Notes under the pieces: model-generated | What the model saw: the letters and a program-made list of their open reading frames with translations, nothing else | Told to the model about the DNA's origin: nothing | Database searches by the model: none | Program-made: the position numbers and the translations under genes | NCBI GenBank assembly: GCA_014706295.1 | Contig: JACSVZ010000007.1 | Span: forward strand, 6,105,699-6,169,698 | Length of the DNA stretch: 64,000 nt | Direction of reading: 5' to 3' | Source: Lycocorax pyrrhopterus obiensis | Lineage: Eukaryota; Chordata; Aves; Passeriformes; Paradisaeidae | In this document: piece by piece, positions 1-12,272 of the stretch | How the letters are laid out: every line of letters begins with the position of its first letter | Numbering within the stretch: position 1 is the first letter of the stretch

Positions 1-3000
1 CTACCTTAATTCAAAGCTGTCTCCTAGAGCTATCAGTATCAATATTCTAATGATTAATAATGTTCACAAACTTCTGCTGACATCTGGTTGCCCAGGGACA
101 CCCACGATGGCAGCTCTGCATCCACAGGTTTGGGATAAGGCATATTCAGCCCCAAAATAAGCAAATATGCCTTCTACCACAAACTGCACCCTGGGGTAAA
201 GTTCTCCACAAACCCTAGTTTGTGTTCTTAAGTAGACTAGCACTGCAATAGAGAAAGTCTGAGACATTAACTTCAAGCACTTAAGAGCTTTACCCATGCC
301 AGCAGCAGTTCTAGATGCTAACCATTATGTAGTTAATAAATAAAACTTGGGGGTCACCTGTAAAAAGACTACAAATGACAGGGTGCAAATATATTTAATT
401 GGTGAAAGTTTCTTAGGAATTGATTAAACTCATAGAAATATAATTTACTCTTTTTTTTTTTATTTAATAACAAAAAAATTGCAGCAGCAGCAGCAAGGAG
501 TCAATGGCTTAATACAGAAAAATAAGAGTCCAATATATCTGAAGCCAGGAACATTTACTGCAGGGTTGTTCAGAATACAAATAAAAAATGTATTCCTAGC
601 AGCATTCCTTTAAGTCTAGACATCGTATTTTGCTCACTCTCTCTCACACAATTAACCTGAGAAAACATTAGTGGTTTTGTAAGCCTCCACGGTTTCTTTA
701 TGTACCAATCTATTTCTTACTATTGACAGGGTGTGAGGCCAATAATGCATGTTCAAAGGGATAAAAGCTATATTTAGAAGCCAGAAAGGAACAAACTGAC
801 AAGGGGAAAAACTGCAGCTAGAACAGAACTCCCAAGAACATATGCAATATGGAACAACAGAGGTCACCCTTGCTGGAGTGAATGGCAAACAGGAGAGCAT
901 TAATCACAGAGCATACAGGAAAATATAAGAAATGCGACCACCAACTCCAGAGAACACGCAGACTGAGCTGCAAGATACCCATTTTTCAATTTTCAAAGTG
1001 TACACAGTCGTCTTTTAAAATTAATTCCCTTATTTTAAGCTGGTCCCTACAGCTCACTTTGATGCCTGGTAGTACAACCTTTCTTTAGTTGTCTTTTCCC
1101 AGTTTTCAGGTGATTTCTTTAAACATCCTCCGTTTGATTTAATTTGATTTCTGCTTTATATTCTCTCCATTTTCATATTAATACCACATCTCTGTATTTA
1201 CTCTTCTCCCAGATGCCTACATTATCTCCTTCATCATGGAATTTATCTTTTCATCCTTAAATCTACTGATTTTCTCTCTAGTCTAATTCCTTTCTGCGCT
1301 CTGTGATGCAGCCTGACCCTTTTATCAGCTATGCCATCACTTTTCTATCATTCTTCTCTCTCTAAAATGACTCCTGAGAGACTGCAGACCTGAAACAGAG
1401 ATCCCCTGAAGATCATCAGCATCTGGAGAAGAGAGATTACAGTTTTTGACATCAAAAAAGACCCTGTTTCAAGGCCCTTCCCTCTTACAGAACCAAAACT
1501 TTTACAGCACCATGAGAGTACTCTGCCGTTGCATTTGATATTCTTTTGGGGGATGGGAGAGATGGGGGAAAACTCCTCTGTGACCTTGAAAATCTAAGTA
1601 GCTAAATGATGAGAAGTGACTCATTAGCCTCTCACAGGACACAAGAGAACCACAGGAGACAGCAAGAATAAGGAACAACTAAAAGAAAGAATGCTTGTCT
1701 ACCATCCTCAGAACCCAGGCCACGTGGACATATGAAAGCCTGCCAGTCAACTGGGCATGAAGAATTTTATGAAGAACCTGAGAATGGAATTTCAGTGTAC
1801 AGGCATGTGAAATGTGTTTCCAGCTACAATAAAGCCAAAATTCAATAACAAGTCTCAGAAGTGTCTTTAAAGAGAGCATATATTTGAGACTGCAGTGAGT
1901 TATGACTATAACCAAAGTACAAAGAGAACCTCTTTTGATGACTTAAGGTACATATTAAATTATAAATCTATGGATGTCAATGAATATTTTCAGAAAAATA
2001 CCTTCAATATCAATCAAATCAGTGCTGCCATTCTGTAAAGATGTTATTTCTCAACACTGAGAACAGAATCACTCTTAATCCTTGCCATAGCTTCCACGAC
2101 TCAGCTGTTAATCACTGTGTTGTGACATATCTCTCTATATGAATGGCTGAAGTATCAAAAGAAAACAAAATAAAAATCATAGTTAAATGCATAGTTGAGC
2201 AGAGATCTGCTTTGAAATATCCCCATCTGAGGTCTAAACCAACTGCTCTTGTCAGTCAGCTTTTTTCCCTTATTTCATGGCACATAATAGCTAAGTATCC
2301 AATCCTTCCAGTTTCTCATCTGGCTATTTACTATATAATCTTTTAAAATGTCACCCGTACTAAACTAGGGGTACCAAGATATCACTTGCTAAAGGACCCA
2401 AAATACCATTTAGCTATTTTCAACTTCAAACAGAGCAAAGCAGATCCATCTCGGGCACTGTGAACCCTTGCCAAAAAGTTAGAAACCATTGTTAGGTTTT
2501 AAAAAAACAGGAAACCTGAAAATAAAGTGAAATGTTCACCCTGCCACTACCACCCCAATGTGCTGGGGAGAACGTGGCTCTTCCAGTGCTCCCCAAAGCC
2601 AGAGCTTGCCAAGGAGCCTGCTCACTTCCCTCCGAAGAAAAGGACTTACAAGTATAACCTTAGGCCTTGTTGTACACCATGCTACATCAGACAGAAAAAA
2701 GAGAATTCTTCAGAGAGATTCAACACCAGTTACAGCTCCACAGTCAGGAACTTATTCAGTCTACCCCAAAAGCCATTGAAAGAGTGTGAATTTTAACGAT
2801 GCTCGCACACACACTTCTACCTCTTCACAGAATTAAACGGCCTTAACATAAATGCCCCATTAAAACTGCTTTCTCTAATCCACTTATGGCAATAAACAGT
2901 TGCTAATACTTCCGTTATTCTATAAACATCATCCTTAGTTTCTTCATCCTTCAAAGGCTGACTCAGGCCTTTCAGGTTATGCCACAATGGAATAAGGCAA

Positions 3001-6000
3001 ACCATCCGTAGCATATTATGTTAATATCATAAATTTGTCACTGTTAAATACTACTGACATTACACTGCTGGTCATATAAATATTAATTATTAAATGATAA
3101 AACTCATGGATTTAATAATATATTAATAAATATTGACTTTAAATAAATGTTTTATCATCAAGTGTTTCAGAAAAGGAAAACATGTAATGCTAATCTAACA
3201 CAATGAGAAGTATTTTAGGATATGGGATCAACATCTTACCTACAAAAAAGCTTTATCTCAGGATTTTTTTGCAGTAATTTCTGTCCCCAGGATCCACACC
3301 ATGATTCTGCTTTTGTTTCTCAGACTGCAGTGCACTTGTAAATATTCTGTGAATTGAGAGAAAAGCTTTTACTCGAATAGTCTTTCAAAAAGGTGAAAAC
3401 AATTCACGTTATAAGACAATTTTTGATCCATGAATAATTACCCACAGTACTCCCAAGGGGTCAAGTCTTACACATTAACAAAAAAATTACATCTGTTTGC
3501 TAATATTGATTAAGATCACACATTGATTTTTGGGTTGATTAACTGACTAGCAAAGTGTTGGGCTTAGACAATGAAGTCACAAAATGTGGAGAAAAACACG
3601 TTCTACATACTGTAGCTATTTTTCTGCAACAATTACTTCCAGGTGAGCAATTAGAGTCCTTTAAGTTCCATCTATAAGTTTATTAGGATTAAGACAAATT
3701 ATCTTGTAATATCATAACACAATTTCCCCGCTGGGCAAACAATCTTGGCACACTTGCAACTAAACATCATTTCCAACACGGATTTCTGCATGACCACCTG
3801 CTCTGCAGCTACACCAAGGAAGCAGTTATTAATACAAAAAGCTTCCTTGAAGTTTCATGATTAATAAGAGGAAAATCAGATCACTTTTTTCCCTTTACAT
3901 TCAAACTCCTTAAAGCATCGTGTTTTGAAGAGGCTTTTGACCTTCAGTTGGGGTTCATTGTTACTGCTGCCAGCTGGATTCTTCAATTCCCTCAAAATAT
4001 TCTATTTACTGCGTACATTATTGCATCCTCCTAACACACACAGCACGGTCCTGACCCAGTGATCAGATACAACAGAGCTGAAAGGACTGCAAAAGCTCCC
4101 TGTAAAGCTTCCTAATCACTGCACTATCTCCTGAAAATGTAATAAAGATTCCCTTGGAGCTGTAGGAACAGGATCTGTAGCTACGGCAAAGGCTGATGCT
4201 ACTCTAGACAACAACCAAGTGACAAGAGGAAGGAGCTACACATGGTGCTGCAAGGTCAACAACACAAGATGAAAGAGAGAGGGTGCAAATATAACCTCGA
4301 AGTTAAATCATGGCATTATCTTCTACAATACCACCTAATGTCCATGCACACGATTCGAGAAGCAGTTTCTGATCCGGAATTCCTTCAGGTGTGAATTGTT
4401 CCACTGCCAGGTGCTCCCTAACAGGTGACTCCAGCAAACTGAGAGTAGATGTCCCAGCTGTACAAGCAACACAGCTCCTGGCAGACCCTGGTATCTCCAA
4501 ATATAACATTGTGGTGAGTATAATTGATAGTTTATAATGGAAGACATTTCAGCTGCAGCATTTAAAATTCATACACACAAAAAAGAAAAATCAAACAGCC
4601 ACCATCTTTCTTCTAGAGCAAATAAGAAATTGGAAGAATGAAGGGTAGGGATACAGAAATCCACTGTATCTGGGATTTAAGGCAGGCAGTGCACCCAGGG
4701 AAGGACCTGGCTGAGACAGAGGACGAAGAGCCACTGCCATTTATCTAAGGACAGGGCAAGTAGATGTAACACAGAGAAACACGAGCTGTGGCCCCAACCC
4801 AGGGCTCCCACAGATCCAGCTCCATGAAGTGGAGGGATGGTAAGCATACTTACGGTCCTTTTCACCTCTAAACCACCAGCAACAGTTCTGCTGAGGAAGA
4901 GGCACATTCAGCTGGTTTTTATAATGTAATGCACAGGGATTTCACAACCAGCAAGAAGTTATTACATAACAATAAACTTAATTCAGAAATGCTTAGTTTC
5001 TTTTTCTAGAATCACTGCACATACATTCTATTTCCATCATGCATCTGAATAACCTTTACGAAAAGTTGCACACCCCACATGCCATTCAGGGAGAATCTAT
5101 GCAATCAGCGTTTCACCAGGGCTAATTTCTTTCTTCTTTTTGGAACAAAGTTAGGTACCGATTACACCTCTCTTTCTCCGAGATAGGAGCTGCTTCCCAA
5201 AGTTTATACCTGAATGGTTTTCCTTGGCAGAAGTGACATGAAATAACTAGCCATTAAAACCTTAGTTATTTTACCTGTATTCTTTCTTGCCTACAGCACT
5301 AAACTACTTATCCAGTGTAAAACCATGATGCAGCTTAGAATATTTTTCCTGCTTTTTTATATCAACCTCCCAAAGAGAGAAGCATAGCTTAACAACACCC
5401 TTAAACATAAAAGTGTGGTCTTTGTATGATTGTAAATACAGAAAGGAGTGCTTGCTACCCTTGGGGGTGCCAAGAGATTTCAAATGCACGGTATTTCCTT
5501 CACTTCATCTAAAGTATTTTACAGCATTATCTCTTTCACAGTGTCTCTCAAAGATATTTAAGTTTCAGCATGCTTTGCAACAGCCAAATGACAGCTTAGC
5601 AGAGGATTACCTGTTCTCCTCTCTGCTGGTTATTTCTCCTTCTCACACCAAGGAACATTACTGGCAGCACCGTGCAAACATTAGTGATTACTTTGCTCCA
5701 CTGCAGCACCACGTAGCAGCCCCAGCTCTGGCAATCATGAGCAGACATTGCTCCTGGAGGACTCCCCAGGGGCTGGGCACAGCAGCCTCACTGCTAGAGC
5801 CATTAGGATGAGGCAGTGGGCGAAGCAGAGGCTGTGCTGCCCAGCACGGGAGAGGAGCGAGCGGCACAGCACGTTCCCTACCAGCGACTCTCACCAAGCA
5901 GCGCCTCTGCAGCACAGAGCAGCTTAATAAGGGGCCTATCTTGCACAACACAGCTGCTCATGACAGCCCTCCCGGACTCATCTGACACAGAAATTAAAAC

Positions 6001-6436
6001 AGGGCAGTGCAGAATAATGCAAAAAGCCATATGCCTTTTTCTATCCCTAAACAAAGGACATGATCATTTTCAAAAGCCCTTTTCCAAATCTGCCTGGCTG
6101 CTGGATGGACGATCATTTACGAGTAACTTCTGGATGCTCACAGGTAGTGCAAAAGCATTAGAGAGAGCTGCAGAGTTCTGCATGAAGCCCATAATTAAGC
6201 AAGCTAATCATCTGAGATGATGATCCATGGCAGAACTGGTTTGAGTTTATTTTGAACTGGCTTTAGAATTCTCAAAGAAATGTTTTGCATTAGTGGATAA
6301 AAGGCCCTGGTAAGTAATTTGTTCTTGCTGATAGATGTTAAATGCCTCTCAGAAAGCATATAAGAAGTCCCTGAAATGCTACAGATTATTACAGCCAGCA
6401 TTTCTTCCAGTTAACATATCCAACCAACAGCAAAAA
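1..6436. other. 5' flanking / intergenic DNA, no gene seen
   Basis: AT-rich sequence without a recognisable protein family, RNA gene or retroposon on either strand. Open frames are short; the two longest (132 codons from 5413 and 134 codons from 5816, both +) show no recognisable motif and lie in different frames. A five-unit GCA repeat is at 481-495. Diverged repeats could be missed by eye. Confidence 0.5.
481..495. repeat. (GCA)5 microsatellite
   Basis: Five perfect GCA units directly after an A-rich run. It is not in a supported coding frame. Confidence 0.85.
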
Positions 6437-6500
6437 ATCAGAGAATAATTTTAAGGTTGAAAGGGACCTTTGGGCTTTATCTGATCAAATCCCTTCCTTT
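6437..6500 (-). mobile_element. CR1 retroposon fragment (3' end), minus strand
   Basis: The segment reads as the reverse complement of an avian CR1 3' terminus: an ATCAGAGAAT-like remnant of the terminal repeat, then AAGGTTGAAAGGGACCT, the inverted form of the AGGTCCCTTCCAACC block. Similarity fades after about 6500. It is short and diverged, so the right boundary is approximate. Confidence 0.6.
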
Positions 6501-9340
6501 AAAGCAAACAAAGGTTTGTAAATCAGGGCCCTGGAGCAGTATTTTCAGTCCAACCATATCTCTTGCAGGACTGGAAACAACAATGTGCACAAGTCTCAAA
6601 CATGGGTTTAAAGGCATAGGGTTTTCAAAACCAAAACCGGGTTCATTTTCTGTGGCCTTAGTCACGGCAGCTCAAGCCCTTACAACTGTTGCAAAAATGG
6701 GACGTGGAGAACAACCGACATTTTGCTCACACAGACTGTATCACTTTAAAAGTGCAGCACTTCTAAAAGTCTTGAATACCCTGATTTGAAATGCCCCAGC
6801 TGTACCTCACAGCAGCAAGGGCTCAGCTTCCCCCTGGGCTTCCCTTTTGCTCAGCCACCTCGGGGAGTGACATTTCCAACAGCTCGTCCTCCCTGGGTGA
6901 GCGAGTGTCACACGCCACGGGCACCGCACGGCCGCGCATCAGCGCCGGGGCTCTGACCCAGAAAGAGAGAGAGGGGGCTGATGAGATAAACTGTGTCTGT
7001 CCCGAGTTAAACACCAACGCAGCCACTCTGCACTCGCAGCACACCCAGCAAAAATGTCTGTTCTTCGGCAGGATTTATTTTTGCACAGCATTTCCACAGT
7101 AAACAAACACTCCTGATGGAAACTGTGTCAACGATACCGTGGAAAAATGTTAGACCAGACACCCCGATCACATTTTCAAACTCCTTTATGTACTTTTTTT
7201 ACAAAAAAAAAGAAGCTGTCAGGATTTATTTGCCATCTGTTTATTACCTCTGTGTTAATTTTTACTTATTATTTGGCTTAGTTTTAAATTTTCATTGAGA
7301 CCTATTCTAGGTGGAAACATTGTCCTTTGAATAGTTATAATCATGAGACAGTATAAAATAATGTTTTCTCTAACATCTCCCTTTCCCACCTGGCTGCTCA
7401 TAAGCAGGCTTTACTTCCATTGGAATATTCATGGGGTATAAATAATAAAAAAAGCATGAAAGCTGCTGGAGTGTAGGTAGAAAATTTACTCTCCTTGGTA
7501 GTTCTTAACTTTCACCTAACTTCCTTACAACTGGAACAATAACTTGAAGGAAAATCTGTCCTTCGAGAGAAACTTCTAAGCAGTTAACAACGTACTCCAT
7601 CTTTTAAATCCACACGCTGCCACAGGATATTAATGTAACAGTCCCATCTCTGATTACGTACACAGCTGCCCATTAAGAGCAGGAGATGGGGAAGCTAAAG
7701 AAATGGTTTTTCAAAATTAAGCAGAGGAAAATTTTTTTGTGCTTAAGCAGATGATCTGCACAGAAAATTTTAAACTTATTTCCAGTCTCTCCCAGGACAG
7801 TTCTCCCTCCACCAAACATAGCCTATTTTCCAAAACATTGTTCTCATTTACCTCTCATTAACTGAGTAGTTTTCCACAGGCTCTTGAATTTCCTTTGAGC
7901 CTCTAAATATATCATGCATTTAGTAGACAAAGTCTTGAGCTAAAAAACTCAAAACCACAACAGCAAGAAAAGAATATTTACATTCTAAAAGTTATGGCTC
8001 TTTATTAGACAGTATTTGCCCCCAAACTGTTGAGGTTTATTTTAGTGACTAATCAGCAGACATATATTGCCTTATAAACCATTACTACTCCATCTGCACA
8101 ATTAATAGTATATACAGCATTCTTGAAAAAGTACAACTCCAGGTGCATTTGCTAACATTTTGTGAATCATTTAAGTACTAACCCTTTCAGCTGCAGTGTA
8201 GGTTTGCTGTTTATAGAAACAGGAATTGAAATAACACAGCTTTGTTTGGAGTTTAATGGCTACGGCTCCTTTGCTAGGCACAGAATTTTCAAAGCAGCTA
8301 CCAAGCACTTTAAGGAAGATTTGAAAGAATTGGGATATTCTAAAACTCTTCTTTATAAACTTATATTGCTTCATGGAACTTTGTTCAATGGACCCTCTTT
8401 AAAGTCCCAAAGCCCATCTTTCAGCAGTAGCTGTTAGCAATCTAGTAAGGTTATTAATGTTGTGGATATCCTTTCTGGGAAATTTCGGAAGTTGACTGCA
8501 CATCTAATTCACAAAACTTTTTTTGCAAGACCACTGGTGAATGTTTTTTGCCATGTTTGACTCTTCCCTGGCAGAGGCAGCACAACAGGACGTGCTATTT
8601 AGTAAGTTAGTCATCTTGAACATCTTTGCCTTTCAGAGCACAGAACATTAAGCTAAACTAAGCTTGCACTGAAAAAGGCATCAGAGTTCCACCAAGAGAG
8701 CTTTACAAGACGCACTCAACGCTTTACATTATTTGTCCTTTCTCCAACTCTTTTGTTTCGACATTATATTGCTACAATGGAATCAGTCACCCACATCTAT
8801 TTTTAAGCTCTCCAGGTTTAGAATCAAGTGATACTTCCATTACTGTAAATCAGACTCTTTTAAACACAGCAACAAGCAAGGGTATTATTAATTCATTCTA
8901 ATAAAACAAAACTGCTTTCAAAGCAGTGACCCCAATTAATCAGGTAAATGGAAGAGAATGGTAAAAAAACCAACAAACAAACAAAAAAAACCAAACAAAA
9001 AACCAAAACCACAAGAAAGACTTGCGATGGGTTTGTCATTTCTTCCAAACGCTTTGGACCAGCGACGAGGCCTTGACTGACCCAACTCAGCTGATTAAAG
9101 TCCCCAAGACATTGAGTTTAACAGAATCAAGTGCACACTTAGCATGATTCTGACAGTTCTCCTATGCCTTGAAGCACTCCAAGATGCCCCAAGCTCAGGG
9201 TAATATTCAGCTGGAAAGTACTATCAGCTATCCTGCTTCATGCCACCCAAGAAAGGATGGCAACAAACCCCAGCTACCCTTGGTAGCAGGACTTTGGGTT
9301 GTGTTTAAGTTTTAGAGCTAAAATATTTCAGACCAGTTTG
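6501..9340. other. Intergenic DNA, no gene seen
   Basis: No recognisable gene. There is a small CpG-dense patch at about 6885-6955 in otherwise AT-rich DNA, described as a finding. An A/C-rich low-complexity stretch lies at 8962-9012. Confidence 0.5.
8962..9012. repeat. A-rich low-complexity stretch (CAAA/CCAAA type)
   Basis: An almost pure A/C sequence of repeated CAAA and CCAAA words. It may be a simple repeat or a decayed poly(A)-like tail. No element body is recognisable beside it. Confidence 0.7.
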
Positions 9341-9835
9341 TAGAATGACAGAGTCACAAACCCATTACTTCATGGAGTGGTTTGGGTTGGCAAGTCCAAC
9401 ATCCCTTCAATGAGCAGGGACGTCTTCAACTAGATCAGGTTGCTCAAAGCCCCATCCAGCCTGGCCTCGAACATTTCCAGAGACAGGGCATCACCTTGTT
9501 CCTGTGTTTCACCACCCTCATCGTACAAAATTTCTTTTTTATATCTAGTCTGAATTGACCTCTTTCAGTTTCAAACCATCACCCCTCATCCCATATCACA
9601 ACATGCAATACTAAATAGTCTGTGCCCACCTTTCAGCCTCTCCTTAGGTACTGAAAGGCCACAATAAGGTATCCTCAGAGCCTTCTCCTCTCTAGGCTGA
9701 AGAACCCCAAACTCTCTCAGCCTTGGCACAGGGACTGACCTCCACACTCCCCTGTGGGCCTGGCTCAATCCCACTCCTCAGCCCCAAACTGGATACTGTG
9801 CTGCAAGCCCTGAACAGAGGGGAAGGGTGGGAAGG
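9341..9835 (-). mobile_element. CR1 retroposon, 5'-truncated, minus strand
   Basis: About 0.5 kb matching the inverted 3' part of avian CR1. From left to right it has a GGTTTGGGTTGG block near 9380, GATCAGGTTGCTCAAAGCCC at 9435-9454, CCATCCAGCCTGGCCT just after it, a CATCACCCCTCATCCCAT section near 9580, and a CTGAAGAACCCCAAACTCTC section near 9700. These are the reverse complement of the end of CR1 ORF2 plus its 3' UTR. Stops and indels interrupt every frame, so it is a dead copy. The left end lacks a clean terminal repeat. Confidence 0.9.
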
Positions 9836-12132
9836 GTGCCAGCTTCACTCTTACTAACACAGCCCATGTCACAGCTGAACAGCAGAAAGAAACTAGAACA
9901 TATATTAGGATCCTACACTTGTACTACATTACAAACACACATTGTTGCTAAACCTTCAAAAATGCATGATTTGAAATAAATCTACAGTTTGTAATTAATA
10001 TGAGCAGTTACATTAACAAAAAAAACATAGAAGGCAATGAAAAAAATCCAACAGACAAAAGACTGAGCAGCTTTTTCCTCTGGGGCATAGTCTTTAATAA
10101 CAGAATCAGTCAATCATTCTTTGAAATTCTGCTATCAGGACAAACAGAAAATGTCTCCAGGAAATTTAGGATGATGGTGTCTGGAAAACAAAGAAAAGAG
10201 CATTTCCAAGGCATTCATATCTCCATCCAGCACTTAACAGATGCCTTTATAAGCCTTGAGATGCAAGGACTGGAACAGGATGCTCTGTGCACCATTTTCT
10301 CACGTCCCCTGTTGAAATCCCTGTCTGTGTTAATATAGGTAACAGATTTTATGTTCTTATTCTGAATCAAAGAGGTTTGAAGTACAATGGTAGCTTTTGC
10401 AATACTTATCCAGCTTAATGGGAATTCACACACACCTCAGAGGAAGCTTTACTACCTTAAGACAGAAGCAGAATGTGATTTAACAGCATTCAGTATTTGC
10501 TGACCATTAAAACATTCCCCCCTTCCACAACAAACTGATACTTTAGAGACACATGGGCCCAGCGTTTCCACCACTTCCAGTACCAAAAGTGGGCAGCACC
10601 CAAGCCAAGTAAAGATGTATAGAAAATATGAATTATTAAATTATTCCTAGTCAGATTATAAAGTACCGCTCACCTGCAAGCCCATTTTGATGGCTTTTGA
10701 TGGTCCAGCAGGTCATCTTTGGACTCTAAAGACAGACAATGAAGATTTCTGTGCAAGTCAGCCTCAAAGGCAAATATTTGCCAAATATTTCTTGTGCATG
10801 CAAGAGAAAATAGTGAGGGGTAAGAAGAGAGAGAAGCTGACAATGTAGAATAGAGAAAAAAAGCCCAGCAGGTTTTCTTTCCTAACAAGACTCCATTACA
10901 TACTTCTAATTATATTTACCCAGAAATAATGTAGGTATTTAGAGTGATAATAAACTTACACAGGCAGTACATTGCAAAAAGCGTTTCCATAGCTATTTCA
11001 GTGTTCCTTCACAAGATGAATTATTAACATTAGTATCACTGCGTTTTTGAAGGCAGGGATGTGGAATCATGAATTCACCACCAGCAAGACAGAGACACTG
11101 CACACATTTGCAAGCAACAATCTTAAAATGGTGGCAAAAAAAGGCAGCAGCACCTCCTTTGCTATTGTGAAGAGTTATGATCATCCTATCAAGGAGGAAG
11201 AACACATGATTTTACTTGTTTCTAACCCAGGTCGTTCAAGTTTGCAATGAGAAATACTGTCACGAGTTATTTACAAGTGTGTTGCACAGAATTTCCCCTG
11301 CCAAAATTATTCAGCAGATATGTAAATAGTTTTGAAAAGCATCTGGCTCCAAGTTACCAGGTTTTGCACACGGATGTCACTTTATGCAAATTACCCCGTA
11401 AACACGTCAGTATGTTTCAAAATAAGTCAGAGCAATGGACAAACTGTTCTAACTCTACCAGTTGTGGCAGATGGCAGGATGCAGACTGTCTGGAGCCTGC
11501 CAGATCCATGGCTTCATCTGGAGAGGACAGCCTTGGGAGGCGTGGCACGAAGGATGCCAATGACCACTCTTTCCTTGCCACCACCATCCTTTTCTGTTTA
11601 TACCTTCCCCATCCAAATCCAGTAGGGCTAAGTGCCAAAAAGGTGAAGGTATGAAAAAAGGATATTTAGACCTAGCCAGGCAGTCCAGCTAAGGACAGGT
11701 GAATGCCTCAGCACAGAGTTATAATACATATTTTCATCAGATGCTCTCCAATAGATACCGACAGCATCTTTGAGGAGGAAAAAAAAAATTATAAAAACAA
11801 AGGTGGGTTTTCTTGTCTAGGATAACTTGCTTCTGGAAATCTGCTGTTTGGAAGCCTCTTGAACCTCAGATGACCAGGCTATCAGACACCGTGTCTCTGG
11901 GGTTTTTTTCTTCATAAGTCTATCAAATTTACTTTCTGAACCCTTAGTTTTGTTCCCTATTGCATCCTGCAAAAGTAAATCTCACAGCTTAATTAACTAT
12001 TTTAGAGGAAAACTAAAACAAAACATCCTCAAGAGCTCCAAACTTTTGTTGCAACAGTATTGCCCAGGAATTTCATATCAAAGCCCCAGGAAAAGCAGCA
12101 TTGCCAAACAAAAAAAAAAAGTATTAGAAATT
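9836..12132. other. Intergenic DNA, no gene seen
   Basis: No recognisable gene or element. A compact cluster of regulatory-type words (an octamer-like ATGCAAAT and a forkhead-like GTAAACA) lies at about 11385-11405. It is noted as a weak finding only. Confidence 0.45.
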
Positions 12133-12272
12133 AACATAGAACATCTCAAATTGGAAGGGTCCTATAAGGATCATCAAGCCCAACTCCGTGCTGCTCTCAG
12201 GACTACACAAAACTAAACCATAAGACTAAGATTAGTCTGGACACTCTTTGAATTTTGATAAGCCTGGTTAGG
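12133..12272 (-). mobile_element. CR1 retroposon fragment, minus strand
   Basis: The left end has an ACATAGAACATCTCAAATTG block followed by GGAAGGGTCC and a GGATCATCAAGCCCAACTCC-type block, the inverted CR1 3' end. A GGACTACACAAAACTAAACC section and a GATAAGCCTGGTTAGG remnant follow, as in the internal 3' UTR of one avian CR1 subfamily. It is heavily truncated and diverged. Confidence 0.75.
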
